Source: Neobacillus thermocopriae (lineage in GTDB: Bacteria > Bacillota > Bacilli > Bacillales > Cytobacillaceae). From it: a stretch of 64,000 nucleotides of DNA. Each line of letters starts with the position of its first letter. The first letter of the stretch is position 1. Below the pieces are notes generated by a model. The model worked only from the letters and a program-made list of their open reading frames with translations. It was not told the DNA's origin and made no database searches. Of the stretch, positions 1 to 9,390 are shown piece by piece. A program made the position numbers and the translations under genes. The stretch is taken from contig NZ_JAAIUV010000003.1 in NCBI RefSeq assembly GCF_010975035.1, positions 1 to 64,000 of the forward strand. The letters are read 5' to 3'.

Positions 1-9
1 CAAAAATGG

Positions 10-36
10 TATAATAATTGACCCCGTAGGGGTCAA
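10..36 (+). promoter_or_regulatory. -10 box followed by a GC-rich palindrome
   Basis: An extended -10 (TGGTATAAT, ending at 15) is followed at 18-36 by the perfect inverted repeat TTGACCCC-GTA-GGGGTCAA. The arrangement looks like a promoter with an operator at the start site. The -35 lies outside the window. The palindrome recalls CsoR-type operators (ACCCCNNNGGGGT), but that is only a resemblance. Confidence 0.35.
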
Positions 37-74
37 ATTAAAGTTAATATAGACCAAAAATTGCTTAAAATTTG

Positions 75-113
75 AAAAGGCATTTCGAATTAAGTTTATT
101 CGGAATGCCTTTT
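75..113 (+). terminator. Rho-independent terminator
   Basis: Stem AAAAGGCATT / AATGCCTTTT with a partly paired interior, ending in a T-rich tail. It closes whatever transcript enters from the left, or a short RNA started at the -10 near 10-15. Confidence 0.7.
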
Positions 114-125
114 GTCTACAATCTG

Positions 126-158
126 AAATAATCCGACTTTTTGTCGGATTATTTTTTT
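126..158 (+). terminator. Second tandem Rho-independent terminator
   Basis: A perfect 12-bp stem (AAATAATCCGAC / GTCGGATTATTT) with a TTTTT loop and T-tract. It follows the previous terminator by 12 bases, isolating rocA from upstream transcription. Confidence 0.8.
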
Positions 159-270
159 AGTATGTTGGCTAAGAAGACACCTTTTGAGGAATTATAATAT
201 TGTTTATTTTCCGAAGCTTAAGTTCCCTTATTATTGAAGCGGCGAATAGATTCATGTAGAATGGACTTGT

Positions 271-284
271 TGTAAACGTTTAAT
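271..284 (+). promoter_or_regulatory. Candidate cre (CcpA) site before rocA
   Basis: TGTAAACGTTTAAT fits the cre consensus TGWNANCGNTNWCA except for the final two bases. It lies between the probable promoter and the ribosome binding site of rocA, where CcpA would act as a roadblock. The match is suggestive only. No -12/-24 (SigL) promoter was recognised here. Confidence 0.35.
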
Positions 285-304
285 TTACATAGGAGGGGTT
301 AGAG

Positions 305-1852
305 ATGGTACAACCTTACAAGCATGAGCCGTTTACAGATTTTACAGTTGAAGAGAACCGTCAAGCTTATCTTCAAGGGTTAAAAACAGTAGAAGGATAT
401 TTAGGTCAAGAATATCCGCTTATTATTGGCGGTGAGAAAATTACCACCGAGGAAAAAATTATTTCCTATAATCCAGCAAATAAAGAAGAAGTAATCGGCC
501 GCGTATCGAAAGCAAATAAGGAATTAGCAGAAAAAGCAATGCAAGCGGCTGTTGAGGCATTTAAAACTTGGAAAAAAACAAAGGCAGAGTTTCGTGCGGA
601 TGTGCTTTTTAAAGCAGCAACGATTATTCGCCGTCGTAAGCATGAGTTTTCTGCTCTTTTAACAAAGGAAGCAGGTAAACCATGGAAAGAGGCAGATGCT
701 GACACTGCGGAAGCAATTGATTTCCTTGAATATTATGGCCGTCAAATGCTTGCTCTAAAAGATGGAGTACCTGTAAATAGTCGTCCAAATGAATTTAACC
801 GCTATCATTATATTCCATTAGGAGTAGGTATCATCATTTCTCCATGGAACTTCCCACTAGCGATTATGGCAGGTACGACTGTTGCTGCAATTGTAACTGG
901 TAACACAGTATTATTAAAACCTGCTTCCACTACTCCGGTTATAGCAGCGAAGTTTGTTGAGGTAATGGAAGAAGCCGGTCTTCCTAAAGGGGTATTAAAC
1001 TTCGTTCCAGGAAGCGGTGCAGAAGTGGGCGATTATTTAGTTGACCATAAGGATACTCGTTTCATTAGCTTTACCGGTTCACGTGATGTAGGACTTCGCA
1101 TTTTTGAACGTTCTTCAAAAATTAATCCAGGACAAATCTGGATGAAGCGATTAATTGCTGAAATGGGCGGTAAGGACACCATTGTCGTAGACTCCGAAGC
1201 TGATCTTGAACTAGCAGCACAATCAATCGTTGCATCTGCATTTGGATTCTCTGGACAAAAATGCTCTGCTTGCTCACGTGCTGTTATTGTTGAAGATGTG
1301 TATGATCAAGTATTGAACCGTGTGGTTGAATTAACCAACCAGTTAACTGTTGGTGATCCAACAGAACAAGGTACTTTCATGGGACCTGTTATTGATCAAA
1401 ACGCCTTCAATAAAATTATGGAATATATTGAAATTGGTAAGAGTGAAGGTAAGTTAATGACTGGTGGTGAAGGAGACGATTCCAAAGGGTACTTCATTAA
1501 ACCAACTGTGTTTGCTGACCTAGATCCGAAAGCACGAATTATGCAGGAAGAAATCTTCGGACCAGTAGTAGGCTTCACTAAGGCGAAGGACTTTGATGAG
1601 GCTATTGAAATTGCAAATAACACTGAATATGGCTTAACTGGTGCTGTTATTACTAAAAACCGTGCTCATATCGAAAAGGCTCGTGAAGACTTCCATGTTG
1701 GAAACCTTTACTTCAATCGTGGCTGTACAGGTGCTATTGTGGGCTATCAGCCTTTCGGCGGCTTTAACATGTCTGGAACCGACTCAAAAGCTGGAGGCCC
1801 AGACTATCTATTACTACACATGCAAGCTAAAACAACATCTGAAATGTTCTAA
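305..1852 (+). CDS. rocA: 1-pyrroline-5-carboxylate dehydrogenase
   Basis: Oxidises L-glutamate gamma-semialdehyde (from proline or arginine/ornithine breakdown) to glutamate with NAD+ in the cytoplasm. The 515-residue product has the usual RocA/PruA length. The aldehyde dehydrogenase core is clear: the NAD-binding stretch ISPWNFPLA, catalytic Glu286 in IAEMGGKD and nucleophile Cys320 in [10 protein letters not shown]. The ATG follows an AGGAGGGG site at 6 bases. It stands alone between terminators, with no rocB/rocC or putB neighbour, so it is probably a monocistronic catabolic gene. A cre-like site precedes it. Confident assignment. Confidence 0.96.
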   Translation: MVQPYKHEPFTDFTVEENRQAYLQGLKTVEGYLGQEYPLIIGGEKITTEEKIISYNPANKEEVIGRVSKANKELAEKAMQAAVEAFKTWKKTKAEFRADVLFKAATIIRRRKHEFSALLTKEAGKPWKEADADTAEAIDFLEYYGRQMLALKDGVPVNSRPNEFNRYHYIPLGVGIIISPWNFPLAIMAGTTVAAIVTGNTVLLKPASTTPVIAAKFVEVMEEAGLPKGVLNFVPGSGAEVGDYLVDHKDTRFISFTGSRDVGLRIFERSSKINPGQIWMKRLIAEMGGKDTIVVDSEADLELAAQSIVASAFGFSGQKCSACSRAVIVEDVYDQVLNRVVELTNQLTVGDPTEQGTFMGPVIDQNAFNKIMEYIEIGKSEGKLMTGGEGDDSKGYFIKPTVFADLDPKARIMQEEIFGPVVGFTKAKDFDEAIEIANNTEYGLTGAVITKNRAHIEKAREDFHVGNLYFNRGCTGAIVGYQPFGGFNMSGTDSKAGGPDYLLLHMQAKTTSEMF

Positions 1853-1861
1853 TGATAAGCG

Positions 1862-1896
1862 AACCTCTTCCCTCATTGTGGGAAGGGGTTTTTTTA
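1862..1896 (+). terminator. rocA terminator
   Basis: Stem CCTCTTCCC / GGGAAGGGG followed by seven Ts, starting 10 bases after the rocA stop codon. Confidence 0.85.
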
Positions 1897-2091
1897 TTGA
1901 TTTTATTTTGTCGTGCTCTGTGAGTGCTGATGAACTTCATTGGAGCCGTGATGGACAAAACATAAAAAGATAAAAGCAAGGAATCTATTAACGTAGTTAT
2001 GAAGTCCAAAATGGCTATAGAATGAATACAAACTATCAATCATGGCAATTTCTCATGATGTATATACAGCTGAATGAAGTTTTGACAATAA

Positions 2092-2136
2092 TGTGAAAAT
2101 GTTCACAAATAATCTTAACTTGTGATGAACTTCACA
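2092..2136 (+). promoter_or_regulatory. Two FNR/Rex-like operator boxes upstream of nirB
   Basis: Two 16-bp palindromes, TGTGAAAATGTTCACA (2092-2107) and TGTGATGAACTTCACA (2121-2136), both fit TGTGA-N6-TCACA. Their centres are 29 bp apart. With a -10 at TACAAT (2159-2164) and a start near 2170, the centres fall at about -41.5 and -71.5, the classical positions for FNR activation. Both also fit Rex (TTGTGAA-N4-TTCACAA) with one mismatch each. Neither matches the 17-bp TnrA box spacing. The rest of the 340-base gap shows no gene. Confidence 0.7.
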
Positions 2137-2195
2137 ATATATTCATTGGTTCTCACCTTACAATAAAACTAAAAAAATATAGGGAGCGACCTAAG

Positions 2196-4622
2196 ATGAA
2201 AAAATTGGTGATGATAGGCAACGGAATGGCAGGGGTTAGGACCATTGAAGAAATTTTAAAGCTGGAGCCCGAACAATTTGAGATTACCATTTTTGGAGAA
2301 GAACCGTATCCAAACTATAATCGAATCAAATTATCCAATATTCTTCAAGGAGATGTCCATTTTGATGATATAATCATCAATCCATTAGAATGGTATAAAG
2401 ACAATAATATTCAATTATATACGGGTGAAGCAGTTGTCAAAATTGATACAAAGGCAAGGAAGGTACTTAGTGATCAAGGCCGTGAAGTCCAATATGATGA
2501 ATTAATTATCGCAACAGGATCAAAGGCTATTATTCTACCAATTCCAGGGGCAAATAAACAAGGTGTTACTGGTTTTCGTGATATAAAAGATTGTGAATTG
2601 ATGATCAAATTAGCCAAACAATATAAAAAAGCAGCCGTCATAGGGGGAGGACTTCTCGGCCTTGAAGCCGCAAGAGGACTCTTAAATCTTGGCATGAAAG
2701 TAGATGTGGTCCATCTAATGCCTCATTTAATGGAAAGACAGTTAGATCGTGTTTCAGCATCCATGCTGAAAGAAGAACTGGAAGCCCAGGGCATGAATTT
2801 TTTAATGGAAAAAGAAACGGTGGAAATTTTGGGAGATGAGCGCGTAATTGGTCTCCGTTTTAAAGATGGTTCCCAAATAGAGGCTGACCTTGTAGTGATG
2901 GCTCTAGGAATTAGGCCTAATACAGAAGTGGCAAAAAATAGCGGAGTTTATGTCAACCGAGGAATCGTTGTGAACGACTATATGGAAACGAATGTCCCTC
3001 ATGTTTATGCAGTTGGTGAGTGTGCAGAACATCGTGAAATTGTTTATGGGTTGGTAGCGCCCTTATATGAACAAGCAAAGGTACTTGCAAACCATATCTG
3101 TGGCAGAGAAACGGAGCCGTACAAAGGATCAGTTACAGGTACTCAGTTAAAAGTAGCTGGGGTAGACCTTTTTTCTGCAGGAGAAATACATGAAGACACC
3201 ACGACAAAATCAATTATGGTACACAACGAGTATGAGGGAATTTATAAAAAAGTGTTAATAAGGAATAACCGAATTGTCGGGATTGTTCTTTACGGCGATA
3301 CAAAGGACAGTACTAGACTGTTCCGAATGCTGACCAAACAAGAAGATATTAGCGGTATGACAAGTGTTTCTATTTTGCAATCGGAGTGTAGTGGAGCGAT
3401 CAATGATGGTGATGATGTTGCCTCCATGCCAGATGATGAATTAATTTGCGGATGTAATGGTGTTACGAAAGGAGTCATTGTTGAATCAATAAAAACCAAA
3501 GGTCTTACAACATTGGATCAAGTTAGCCAGTGCACAAATGCCGGCCGCTCTTGTGGACGTTGTAAACCATTAGTTGCAAGCATTCTCTCTCATACTTTAG
3601 GTAATCAATTTAACGAAAAAGCTGCCTCTAAAACTAGTATTTGCGGTTGTACCACTTTAAGCCGTGAAGAGGTAATAGAAGAAATCAAAACAAAGGGCTT
3701 AACAAGTGTGAAAGAAGTGATGAATGTCCTAGAGTGGAATAATGAGGAAGGCTGCACCAAATGTCGTCCTGCCATTAATTACTATCTGGGCATGATTTAC
3801 ATGGATCATGGTATGGATGATCGTGATTCCCGTTTAGTTAACGAAAAAATGCATGCCAACGTCCAAAAGGATGGAACTTACTCTGTTGTTCCAAGAATGT
3901 ACGGCGGTGTCACGACAGCCAAAGATTTGAAAAAAATTGCCGAAGTGGCTGAAAAATATCATGTTCCATTGGTAAAGCTAACCGGCGGTCAGCGCATCGG
4001 TTTGTTCGGTGTGAAAAAAGAAGACTTGCCAAGCATTTGGAAAGACCTTGATATGCCGTCAGGATATGCCTATGGAAAAACACTACGCACTGTAAAAACC
4101 TGTGTTGGCTCCCAGTTTTGCCGTTACGGTACACAGGATTCCATGGCACTTGGCATCGAGCTTGAAAAGAAATTTGAACGGCTTGATACACCTCATAAGG
4201 TGAAAATGGGTGTATCTGCTTGTCCACGAAATTGTTCCGAAGCAGGAATTAAAGATATTGGATTTGTTGGAATTGACGGTGGCTGGGAGATCTATGTCGG
4301 GGGAAATGGTGGGGTTGACCTTCGCCCTGCAGATCTGTTATGCACCGTGAAGACTAAGGAAGAAGTAATGGAAATCACAGGTGCCTATCTTCAATATTAC
4401 CGTGAAACAGCGAATTATCTAGAGAGGACTTCTAAATGGCTGGAGCGTATAGGCTTAAAGCATGTGCAAGAAGTATTGGCCGATAAGGAAATGCGCCAAG
4501 CCTTAAACGAACGACTTGATAAAACGTTGAAAAAATATGTGGATCCATGGAACGAAGCCATTCAAAGTAAAGAAATTCAAGATAAGTACTATATGACACA
4601 CATAATCAAGGTCGGGGAGTGA
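2196..4622 (+). CDS. nirB: Nitrite reductase [NAD(P)H] large subunit
   Basis: Reduces nitrite to ammonium in the cytoplasm using siroheme, [4Fe-4S] and FAD (NirB/NasD family, 808 residues, normal length). Domains in order: an FAD/NAD(P)H disulfide-reductase-like region (GNGMAGV near residue 8, second nucleotide motif GGGLLGLEAA near 155); two BFD-type [2Fe-2S] domains (CGCNG...CGRCK near 420-470 and CGCTT...CTKCRP near 490-530); and a C-terminal sulfite/nitrite reductase half with KTCVGSQFCR and SACPRNCSEAG supplying the siroheme/[4Fe-4S] cysteines. It leads an operon with nirD and siroheme genes, spacing 7 bases to nirD. The upstream FNR/Rex-like boxes suggest induction when oxygen is low. 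Confidence 0.96.
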   Translation: MKKLVMIGNGMAGVRTIEEILKLEPEQFEITIFGEEPYPNYNRIKLSNILQGDVHFDDIIINPLEWYKDNNIQLYTGEAVVKIDTKARKVLSDQGREVQYDELIIATGSKAIILPIPGANKQGVTGFRDIKDCELMIKLAKQYKKAAVIGGGLLGLEAARGLLNLGMKVDVVHLMPHLMERQLDRVSASMLKEELEAQGMNFLMEKETVEILGDERVIGLRFKDGSQIEADLVVMALGIRPNTEVAKNSGVYVNRGIVVNDYMETNVPHVYAVGECAEHREIVYGLVAPLYEQAKVLANHICGRETEPYKGSVTGTQLKVAGVDLFSAGEIHEDTTTKSIMVHNEYEGIYKKVLIRNNRIVGIVLYGDTKDSTRLFRMLTKQEDISGMTSVSILQSECSGAINDGDDVASMPDDELICGCNGVTKGVIVESIKTKGLTTLDQVSQCTNAGRSCGRCKPLVASILSHTLGNQFNEKAASKTSICGCTTLSREEVIEEIKTKGLTSVKEVMNVLEWNNEEGCTKCRPAINYYLGMIYMDHGMDDRDSRLVNEKMHANVQKDGTYSVVPRMYGGVTTAKDLKKIAEVAEKYHVPLVKLTGGQRIGLFGVKKEDLPSIWKDLDMPSGYAYGKTLRTVKTCVGSQFCRYGTQDSMALGIELEKKFERLDTPHKVKMGVSACPRNCSEAGIKDIGFVGIDGGWEIYVGGNGGVDLRPADLLCTVKTKEEVMEITGAYLQYYRETANYLERTSKWLERIGLKHVQEVLADKEMRQALNERLDKTLKKYVDPWNEAIQSKEIQDKYYMTHIIKVGE

Positions 4623-4629
4623 TTCCAAA

Positions 4630-4950
4630 ATGATAAAAACCATAAGACGAATTCCAGTTGCCCATTATTCCAATCTAAAAGCAAGAACAGGTTATTCCAT
4701 TAGATTAGATGACAAAGAAATTGCTTTATTTAAAGTATCTAATGGACGGGTCTATGCGCTGGAAAACCGCAGTCCTCATCCGAAGGGTGGTGTTCTGTCA
4801 GAGGGACTTGTCAGCGGGGAGTACGTATACTGCCCTGTCTATGATTGGAAAATTTCACTAGTAGACGGTAAGGTGCAGGAGCCAGATAATGGACAGGTAA
4901 GAACTTATAAAATAGAAATAGAAAAGGATGTTGTTTTTATCGTATTATAG
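4630..4950 (+). CDS. nirD: Nitrite reductase small subunit (Rieske-like fold)
   Basis: Small partner of NirB, 106 residues, with a Rieske-like beta fold (about residues 5-100). The ligand positions are altered. Where cluster-binding homologues have C-P-H and C-P-x-H, this protein reads S-P-H (ENRSPHPKGG) and C-P-V-Y (YCPVYDWKI), so a [2Fe-2S] cluster is unlikely. Loss of these ligands is known in other NirD proteins, so the gene is probably functional as a structural subunit. It lies 7 bases after nirB and 26 before cobA/hemD in the same operon. Confidence 0.93.
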   Translation: MIKTIRRIPVAHYSNLKARTGYSIRLDDKEIALFKVSNGRVYALENRSPHPKGGVLSEGLVSGEYVYCPVYDWKISLVDGKVQEPDNGQVRTYKIEIEKDVVFIVL

Positions 4951-4976
4951 AAGGAAAAAAGGAAGGATGCTGCAGG

Positions 4977-6419
4977 ATGGGAACAGGAAAAGTCTATTTA
5001 GTAGGAGCTGGGCCAGGGGATATTGGATTAATCACAGTAAAAGGGCTGGAAGCAATCAAACAAGCTGAAGTAATCTTGTATGATCGGCTAGCCAATCCAA
5101 AACTATTGGAATTTGTTCCGGCGGATTGCGAGTTAATCTACTGCGGTAAACTGCCGGAACGCCATATTTTACGCCAGGAAAATATCAATGACCTATTGGT
5201 GAAAAAAGCCCAGGAAGGAAAAATGGTTGTCCGCCTCAAAGGTGGTGACCCTGGAGTGTTTGGACGGGTTGGAGAAGAAGCAGAAGCACTTGCCAAGCAT
5301 CAGATTCCATTTGAAATCGTTCCTGGCATTACATCGGGAATCGCTGCCCCACTTTATGCAGGGATCCCGGTAACCCATCGGGAGCATGCTGAATCCTTTG
5401 CGGTGATCACCGCTCATGATAAATCTGAGGATGGCAAGCCTGTCTTAAATTGGGATAGTCTTGCCCGAGGTATTGATACCATTGCTTTTTATATGGGGGT
5501 AAGGAATTTACCGTTCATTTGTGAAAATCTCATTGCTTATGGAAAACCATCAAACACACCAGTCATTTTAATTCAATGGGGAACGTTCGGCCGGCAGAAA
5601 ACGTTGCAAGGAACTTTAGCTGATATTTCAGATAAGGTGAAGGAAGCCAAGTTTAGTAATCCGGCGATTATCTTGGTTGGCCCAGTTATTTCGCTTCGGG
5701 AAAAAATGAAGTGGTTTGAAAATAAGCCACTCTATGGCAGACAAATCATACTTGCCCGTACAAGTGAGAGCCCAAGCGATTTGGCGAAGGAGTTGGCTGC
5801 ACAAGGAGCAGATGTCATTGAATTTCCAAAATGGAAAAGAATCACTCTTCCAGTAAATCCAGAAATCTTAGCTAAGATAGACAGTTATGATCAAATATTG
5901 TTTACTTCGCCTGAAAGTGTTGATGAGTTTTTTAACATTCTATACGAAAACCAATTCGATATACGCCGAATACGTGCGGAACTATTCGGTGTTTCCAACA
6001 AATCTCTCAAAGCCTTAAGGGAAAGAGGGTTTATTCCACTTCCAGCCGATGAAATGTCTGTGATGGGGAAACGGCTAGTTGTTTGTGACACCCAATGGGA
6101 GAAGGATGAAAATGCGGATGTATGGCTGACAAGTGAAAAAGTATTGGATTCACAATTCTTTCCAATTTTTCGAAGAATATTTGATGATGCCGTGATCAAT
6201 ACCGTTGTTTTTCCTAATAGTGCCTCAGTCGAGCCTTTTATGAGAGGGTTAAGAGAATGTGGCATTCATTTGATGGAAAATGTACAAATTGTCTCTATGG
6301 GCAAAAAGACGATGAATGCTGTAATGAAGCAAGGGCTTCCTGTAAGTGAAATGCCGAAACAAGCGACAAAGGAAGCATTGGTAGAATTATTAGCCTCAAA
6401 GCCGATTGGAATCATGTAA
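4977..6419 (+). CDS. cobA: Uroporphyrinogen-III C-methyltransferase fused to uroporphyrinogen-III synthase domain
   Basis: Makes precorrin-2, the siroheme precursor, by two SAM-dependent methylations of uroporphyrinogen III. Residues 1-240 are the SUMT/CobA domain (VGAGPGDIGLIT near 9, VVRLKGGDPGVFGR near 85, GITSGIAAP near 120). Residues 250-480 look like a HemD domain, weakly conserved. The 480-residue fused form corresponds to B. subtilis NasF. Its place in the nitrite reductase operon fits supply of siroheme to NirB. An ATG preceded by GGAAGGATG-type sequence was chosen. Confidence 0.93.
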   Translation: MGTGKVYLVGAGPGDIGLITVKGLEAIKQAEVILYDRLANPKLLEFVPADCELIYCGKLPERHILRQENINDLLVKKAQEGKMVVRLKGGDPGVFGRVGEEAEALAKHQIPFEIVPGITSGIAAPLYAGIPVTHREHAESFAVITAHDKSEDGKPVLNWDSLARGIDTIAFYMGVRNLPFICENLIAYGKPSNTPVILIQWGTFGRQKTLQGTLADISDKVKEAKFSNPAIILVGPVISLREKMKWFENKPLYGRQIILARTSESPSDLAKELAAQGADVIEFPKWKRITLPVNPEILAKIDSYDQILFTSPESVDEFFNILYENQFDIRRIRAELFGVSNKSLKALRERGFIPLPADEMSVMGKRLVVCDTQWEKDENADVWLTSEKVLDSQFFPIFRRIFDDAVINTVVFPNSASVEPFMRGLRECGIHLMENVQIVSMGKKTMNAVMKQGLPVSEMPKQATKEALVELLASKPIGIM

Positions 6420-6432
6420 TTGAGGGTGGCGT

Positions 6433-7062
6433 ATGAATTCCTATTATCCAATAATGATAAAACTTGAAGGAAAAAAAGTAGTGGTGATAGGCGGAGGAAA
6501 AGTAGCGGAACGAAAGGTAATTGGTCTTTTGGAAACCGGGGCACAAATCATTCTTGTTACTCCTGAGGCGACACCTGAATTACAAAGAATTACTCAAGAG
6601 GAACAAATCACTTGGTATAAGAGGGATTTTTTGGAAACGGACCTTAAGGGAGCTTTTATGATTTATGCGGCAACCAACGATTCTCAATTAAATCAACATA
6701 TAAAGAATGTAGCACAGCCTCATCAACTTGTTACCATTGTGGATGATCCGAAGAATAGTGACTTTCATGTTCCCGCCCGCCTGCAGCGTGGTAAGTTAAC
6801 GATTGCTGTTTCAACGAGCGGTGCCAACCCGACACTAGCAAAGAAAATTTGTAAACAGCTAGAACAGCAGTTTGATGAAAAATATGAGGATTATTTGGAA
6901 TTTCTTTTTTTAAAACGGCAATGGATTTTAAAAGAAATTAAAGAACCTATATTAAGAAGAAAGCTTCTGACAGCCATGGCAGCAGAGGAATTTATGAATA
7001 ATGATGACTTAGAGGAAGCATTTTGGCGGCTATATAAACAGATTTGTAAAGCAGATACCTAA
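6433..7062 (+). CDS. Precorrin-2 dehydrogenase (siroheme synthase N-terminal type)
   Basis: NAD(P)-dependent oxidation of precorrin-2 to sirohydrochlorin, the step after CobA. The 209-residue protein begins with a Rossmann motif, VVIGGGKVAERK, near residue 16, followed by TPEATPEL and the typical AATNDSQLN and STSGANPTLAKKI segments of the CysG-N/Met8/YlnF family. It lacks the methyltransferase half of CysG, consistent with the separate upstream CobA. No ferrochelatase gene is in the operon, so iron insertion is presumably encoded elsewhere. Last gene of the nirB operon; the stop lies inside the terminator stem. Confidence 0.9.
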   Translation: MNSYYPIMIKLEGKKVVVIGGGKVAERKVIGLLETGAQIILVTPEATPELQRITQEEQITWYKRDFLETDLKGAFMIYAATNDSQLNQHIKNVAQPHQLVTIVDDPKNSDFHVPARLQRGKLTIAVSTSGANPTLAKKICKQLEQQFDEKYEDYLEFLFLKRQWILKEIKEPILRRKLLTAMAAEEFMNNDDLEEAFWRLYKQICKADT

Positions 7063-7082
7063 AAATGGGTATCTGCTTTTTT
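7048..7082 (+). terminator. nirB operon terminator
   Basis: A 12-bp stem AAAGCAGATACC / GGTATCTGCTTT with an 8-base loop and T-tract. It overlaps the last codons of the precorrin-2 dehydrogenase gene. Confidence 0.9.
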
Positions 7083-7166
7083 ATATACAAAAACTCTACT
7101 ACAACTTTGACAAAAACAAAAATAGGGACATTTTTCTTATTTTTCTAAAAATATTCAGAAAAGTAG

Positions 7167-7195
7167 TTCCAATTTTGGGAAGTGTGTTATATAAT
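7167..7195 (+). promoter_or_regulatory. Probable SigA promoter of aceA
   Basis: TTCCAA (7167-7172), 17-base spacer, TATAAT (7190-7195). A perfect -10 with a poor -35 suggests help from an activator. The transcript would carry a leader of about 150 bases in which no clear structure was seen. Confidence 0.5.
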
Positions 7196-7353
7196 ACAAA
7201 ACAAGAATAATAACTGTATTATAACAAATAAGGCAAGAACTTTTAGAGTGTAAAGTAGCAGGGGCATAGTTTAGGATGATTTGGCTGTATATTTGCAGAG
7301 TTTATTAACTCTACAACATAAAAAATGAATTTTATTATAGGGAGGATTTTACA

Positions 7354-8637
7354 ATGAAAGATGTAAGAGTAGCTGAATTAAAAGAAAGTTGGGAAATGGA
7401 TGCTCGCTGGAAGGGGATTACACGGCCTTATTCTGCAGAAGATGTGATTAAGCTTCGCGGTTCAATTGACATTGAATATACATTGGCTAAAAGAGGAGCA
7501 GAAAAGCTTTGGAAGCTAATCAACGAGGAAGATTATGTAAATGCGCTTGGGGCATTAACTGGTAATCAAGCAGTTCAGCAGGTTAAAGCGGGTCTTAAAG
7601 CTATTTACTTAAGTGGTTGGCAAGTAGCTGCAGATGCAAACTTATCTGGACATATGTATCCAGATCAAAGTTTGTATCCAGCGAATAGTGTGCCTGCTGT
7701 TGTGAAACGAATTAACCAAGCACTACAGCGTGCCGACCAAATCCATCATGCGGAAGGAGATCATTCCATTGATTGGTTTGCTCCGATTGTGGCCGATGCA
7801 GAAGCCGGCTTTGGCGGACAATTGAATTGTTTTGAATTAATGAAAGGGATGATTGAAGCAGGAGCTGCCGGTGTCCACTTTGAAGACCAGCTGTCTTCTG
7901 AAAAAAAATGCGGTCACTTAGGAGGAAAAGTATTGCTTCCGACACAAACCGCGGTACGGAACTTAATTGCTGCACGTTTGGCTGCCGACGTCATGGGTGT
8001 TCCTACGGTACTGATTGCCCGTACCGATGCGAACGCAGCAGATTTAATTACTAGTGATATCGATGAAAACGATGCGCCATTTATTACCGGTGAACGCACT
8101 CCTGAAGGTTTCTTCCGTACAAGGGCAGGTCTTGACCAAGCCATCAGCCGCGGGTTGGCTTACGCGCCATATGCAGATCTTATCTGGTGTGAGACTTCTG
8201 AACCTAATCTGGAAGAAGCTCGCCGCTTTGCAGAAGCAATCCATGAGAAGTTCCCTGGTAAACTATTAGCATATAACTGCTCTCCTTCCTTCAATTGGAA
8301 GAAGAAATTAGATGATGAAACAATTGCCAATTTCCAACAAGAGCTTGGTAAAATGGGTTACAAGTTCCAATTCGTTACACTGGCTGGCTTCCATGCGCTT
8401 AACCATAGTATGTTTGAATTGGCTCGAGGCTATAGGGATCGTGGTATGGCTGCATACTCCGAATTGCAGCAAGCTGAATTTGCAAGTGAAATGTATGGTT
8501 ACACAGCCACTCGTCATCAGCGCGAGGTAGGAACGGGTTACTTCGACCAGGTGTCTATGGTCATCTCTGGAGGAACATCTTCAACCACTGCGTTGAAAGG
8601 TTCTACAGAAGTTGAGCAGTTTACGAGTGCAAAATAA
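7354..8637 (+). CDS. aceA: Isocitrate lyase
   Basis: Cleaves isocitrate to glyoxylate and succinate, the first step of the glyoxylate shunt needed for growth on acetate or fatty acids. The 427-residue product has the family hallmark [11 protein letters not shown] with catalytic Cys186, and the metal-binding stretch ADAEAGFGG near residue 150. The start follows GGGAGGATTTTACA. Malate synthase (aceB), often adjacent, is absent from this window. Terminators on both sides make it monocistronic. Confidence 0.97.
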   Translation: MKDVRVAELKESWEMDARWKGITRPYSAEDVIKLRGSIDIEYTLAKRGAEKLWKLINEEDYVNALGALTGNQAVQQVKAGLKAIYLSGWQVAADANLSGHMYPDQSLYPANSVPAVVKRINQALQRADQIHHAEGDHSIDWFAPIVADAEAGFGGQLNCFELMKGMIEAGAAGVHFEDQLSSEKKCGHLGGKVLLPTQTAVRNLIAARLAADVMGVPTVLIARTDANAADLITSDIDENDAPFITGERTPEGFFRTRAGLDQAISRGLAYAPYADLIWCETSEPNLEEARRFAEAIHEKFPGKLLAYNCSPSFNWKKKLDDETIANFQQELGKMGYKFQFVTLAGFHALNHSMFELARGYRDRGMAAYSELQQAEFASEMYGYTATRHQREVGTGYFDQVSMVISGGTSSTTALKGSTEVEQFTSAK

Positions 8638-8707
8638 TAAGTTTTTTACATTAAGAACCATTCTTTGAATTGGTCCAATTCTAAAATTTGAATATGGGGA
8701 AAACGAA

Positions 8708-8746
8708 GGGAGTAACTACCTTCTAAAAAGGTAATTGCTCCCTTTT
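8708..8746 (+). terminator. aceA terminator
   Basis: Stem GGGAGTAACTACCTT / AAGGTAATTGCTCCC with small mismatches, then a T-run. Confidence 0.8.
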
Positions 8747-8842
8747 TCTATAGAGTATTCAATCGTTACGTTTATAGCTTGACTTGGAGCTTCTTTGATT
8801 TTCATTTATCCACTAAGGGAAGATCTAATTACTCCACTTCAT

Positions 8843-9295
8843 TTATCTTTCTGAAATTTCCACTATTGCCTGCAATTCAATCTCCACATTTCCTTTTACA
8901 GCCCGGCTGATCATACAGGAAGTTTCAGCTTTTCTGGCCAGCTTGTGAACCATCGCTCGATCTTCTTCAGAAGCATTCGCTGGTAAAACGACACGTGGCC
9001 GATGGATGATTTTTTTATATGTTATGACTCCTCGGGTAACATCAACAATACCTTCCGACTCCATGGTTAAGCTTTCCTTCATGAGACCGCTACGTTCCAT
9101 CATCGCAGCCAGCGTGATGATGTAGCAGGTGGCAGCCGCCCCAAGCAACATTTCATCGGGATTAGTCCCAATTCCTGGGCCATCCATTTCAGGCGGAATG
9201 GAGACTTTTGTTTTTAAATTTCCAGTTTCAATATCCCCCACATCATTCCGAAGACCTGGCCAATTGGCTTTTAAAAAAAATCGATGTTCAGCCAT
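8843..9295 (-). CDS. OsmC/Ohr family protein (SACOL1771-like)
   Basis: A 150-residue OsmC-fold protein, the group of small thiol peroxidases that detoxify organic hydroperoxides. Two family cysteines are visible: one in AATCYIITLAAMMER near residue 56 and one in AETSCMISRAVKG near residue 130. The ATG is preceded by GGAGGTAAAAGG. It is transcribed opposite to its neighbours and appears monocistronic. The exact substrate cannot be read from sequence; it could be a peroxiredoxin-like or a non-catalytic OsmC homologue. Confidence 0.85.
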   Translation of the reverse strand: MAEHRFFLKANWPGLRNDVGDIETGNLKTKVSIPPEMDGPGIGTNPDEMLLGAAATCYIITLAAMMERSGLMKESLTMESEGIVDVTRGVITYKKIIHRPRVVLPANASEEDRAMVHKLARKAETSCMISRAVKGNVEIELQAIVEISER

Positions 9296-9390
9296 CCTTT
9301 TACCTCCAAAAAGTGATATATTGTTAGGAGCAGACAGTATTTGGTTAACACGATACGATCAAGTTAATTAAGAATAATGGAGTAACAAAG

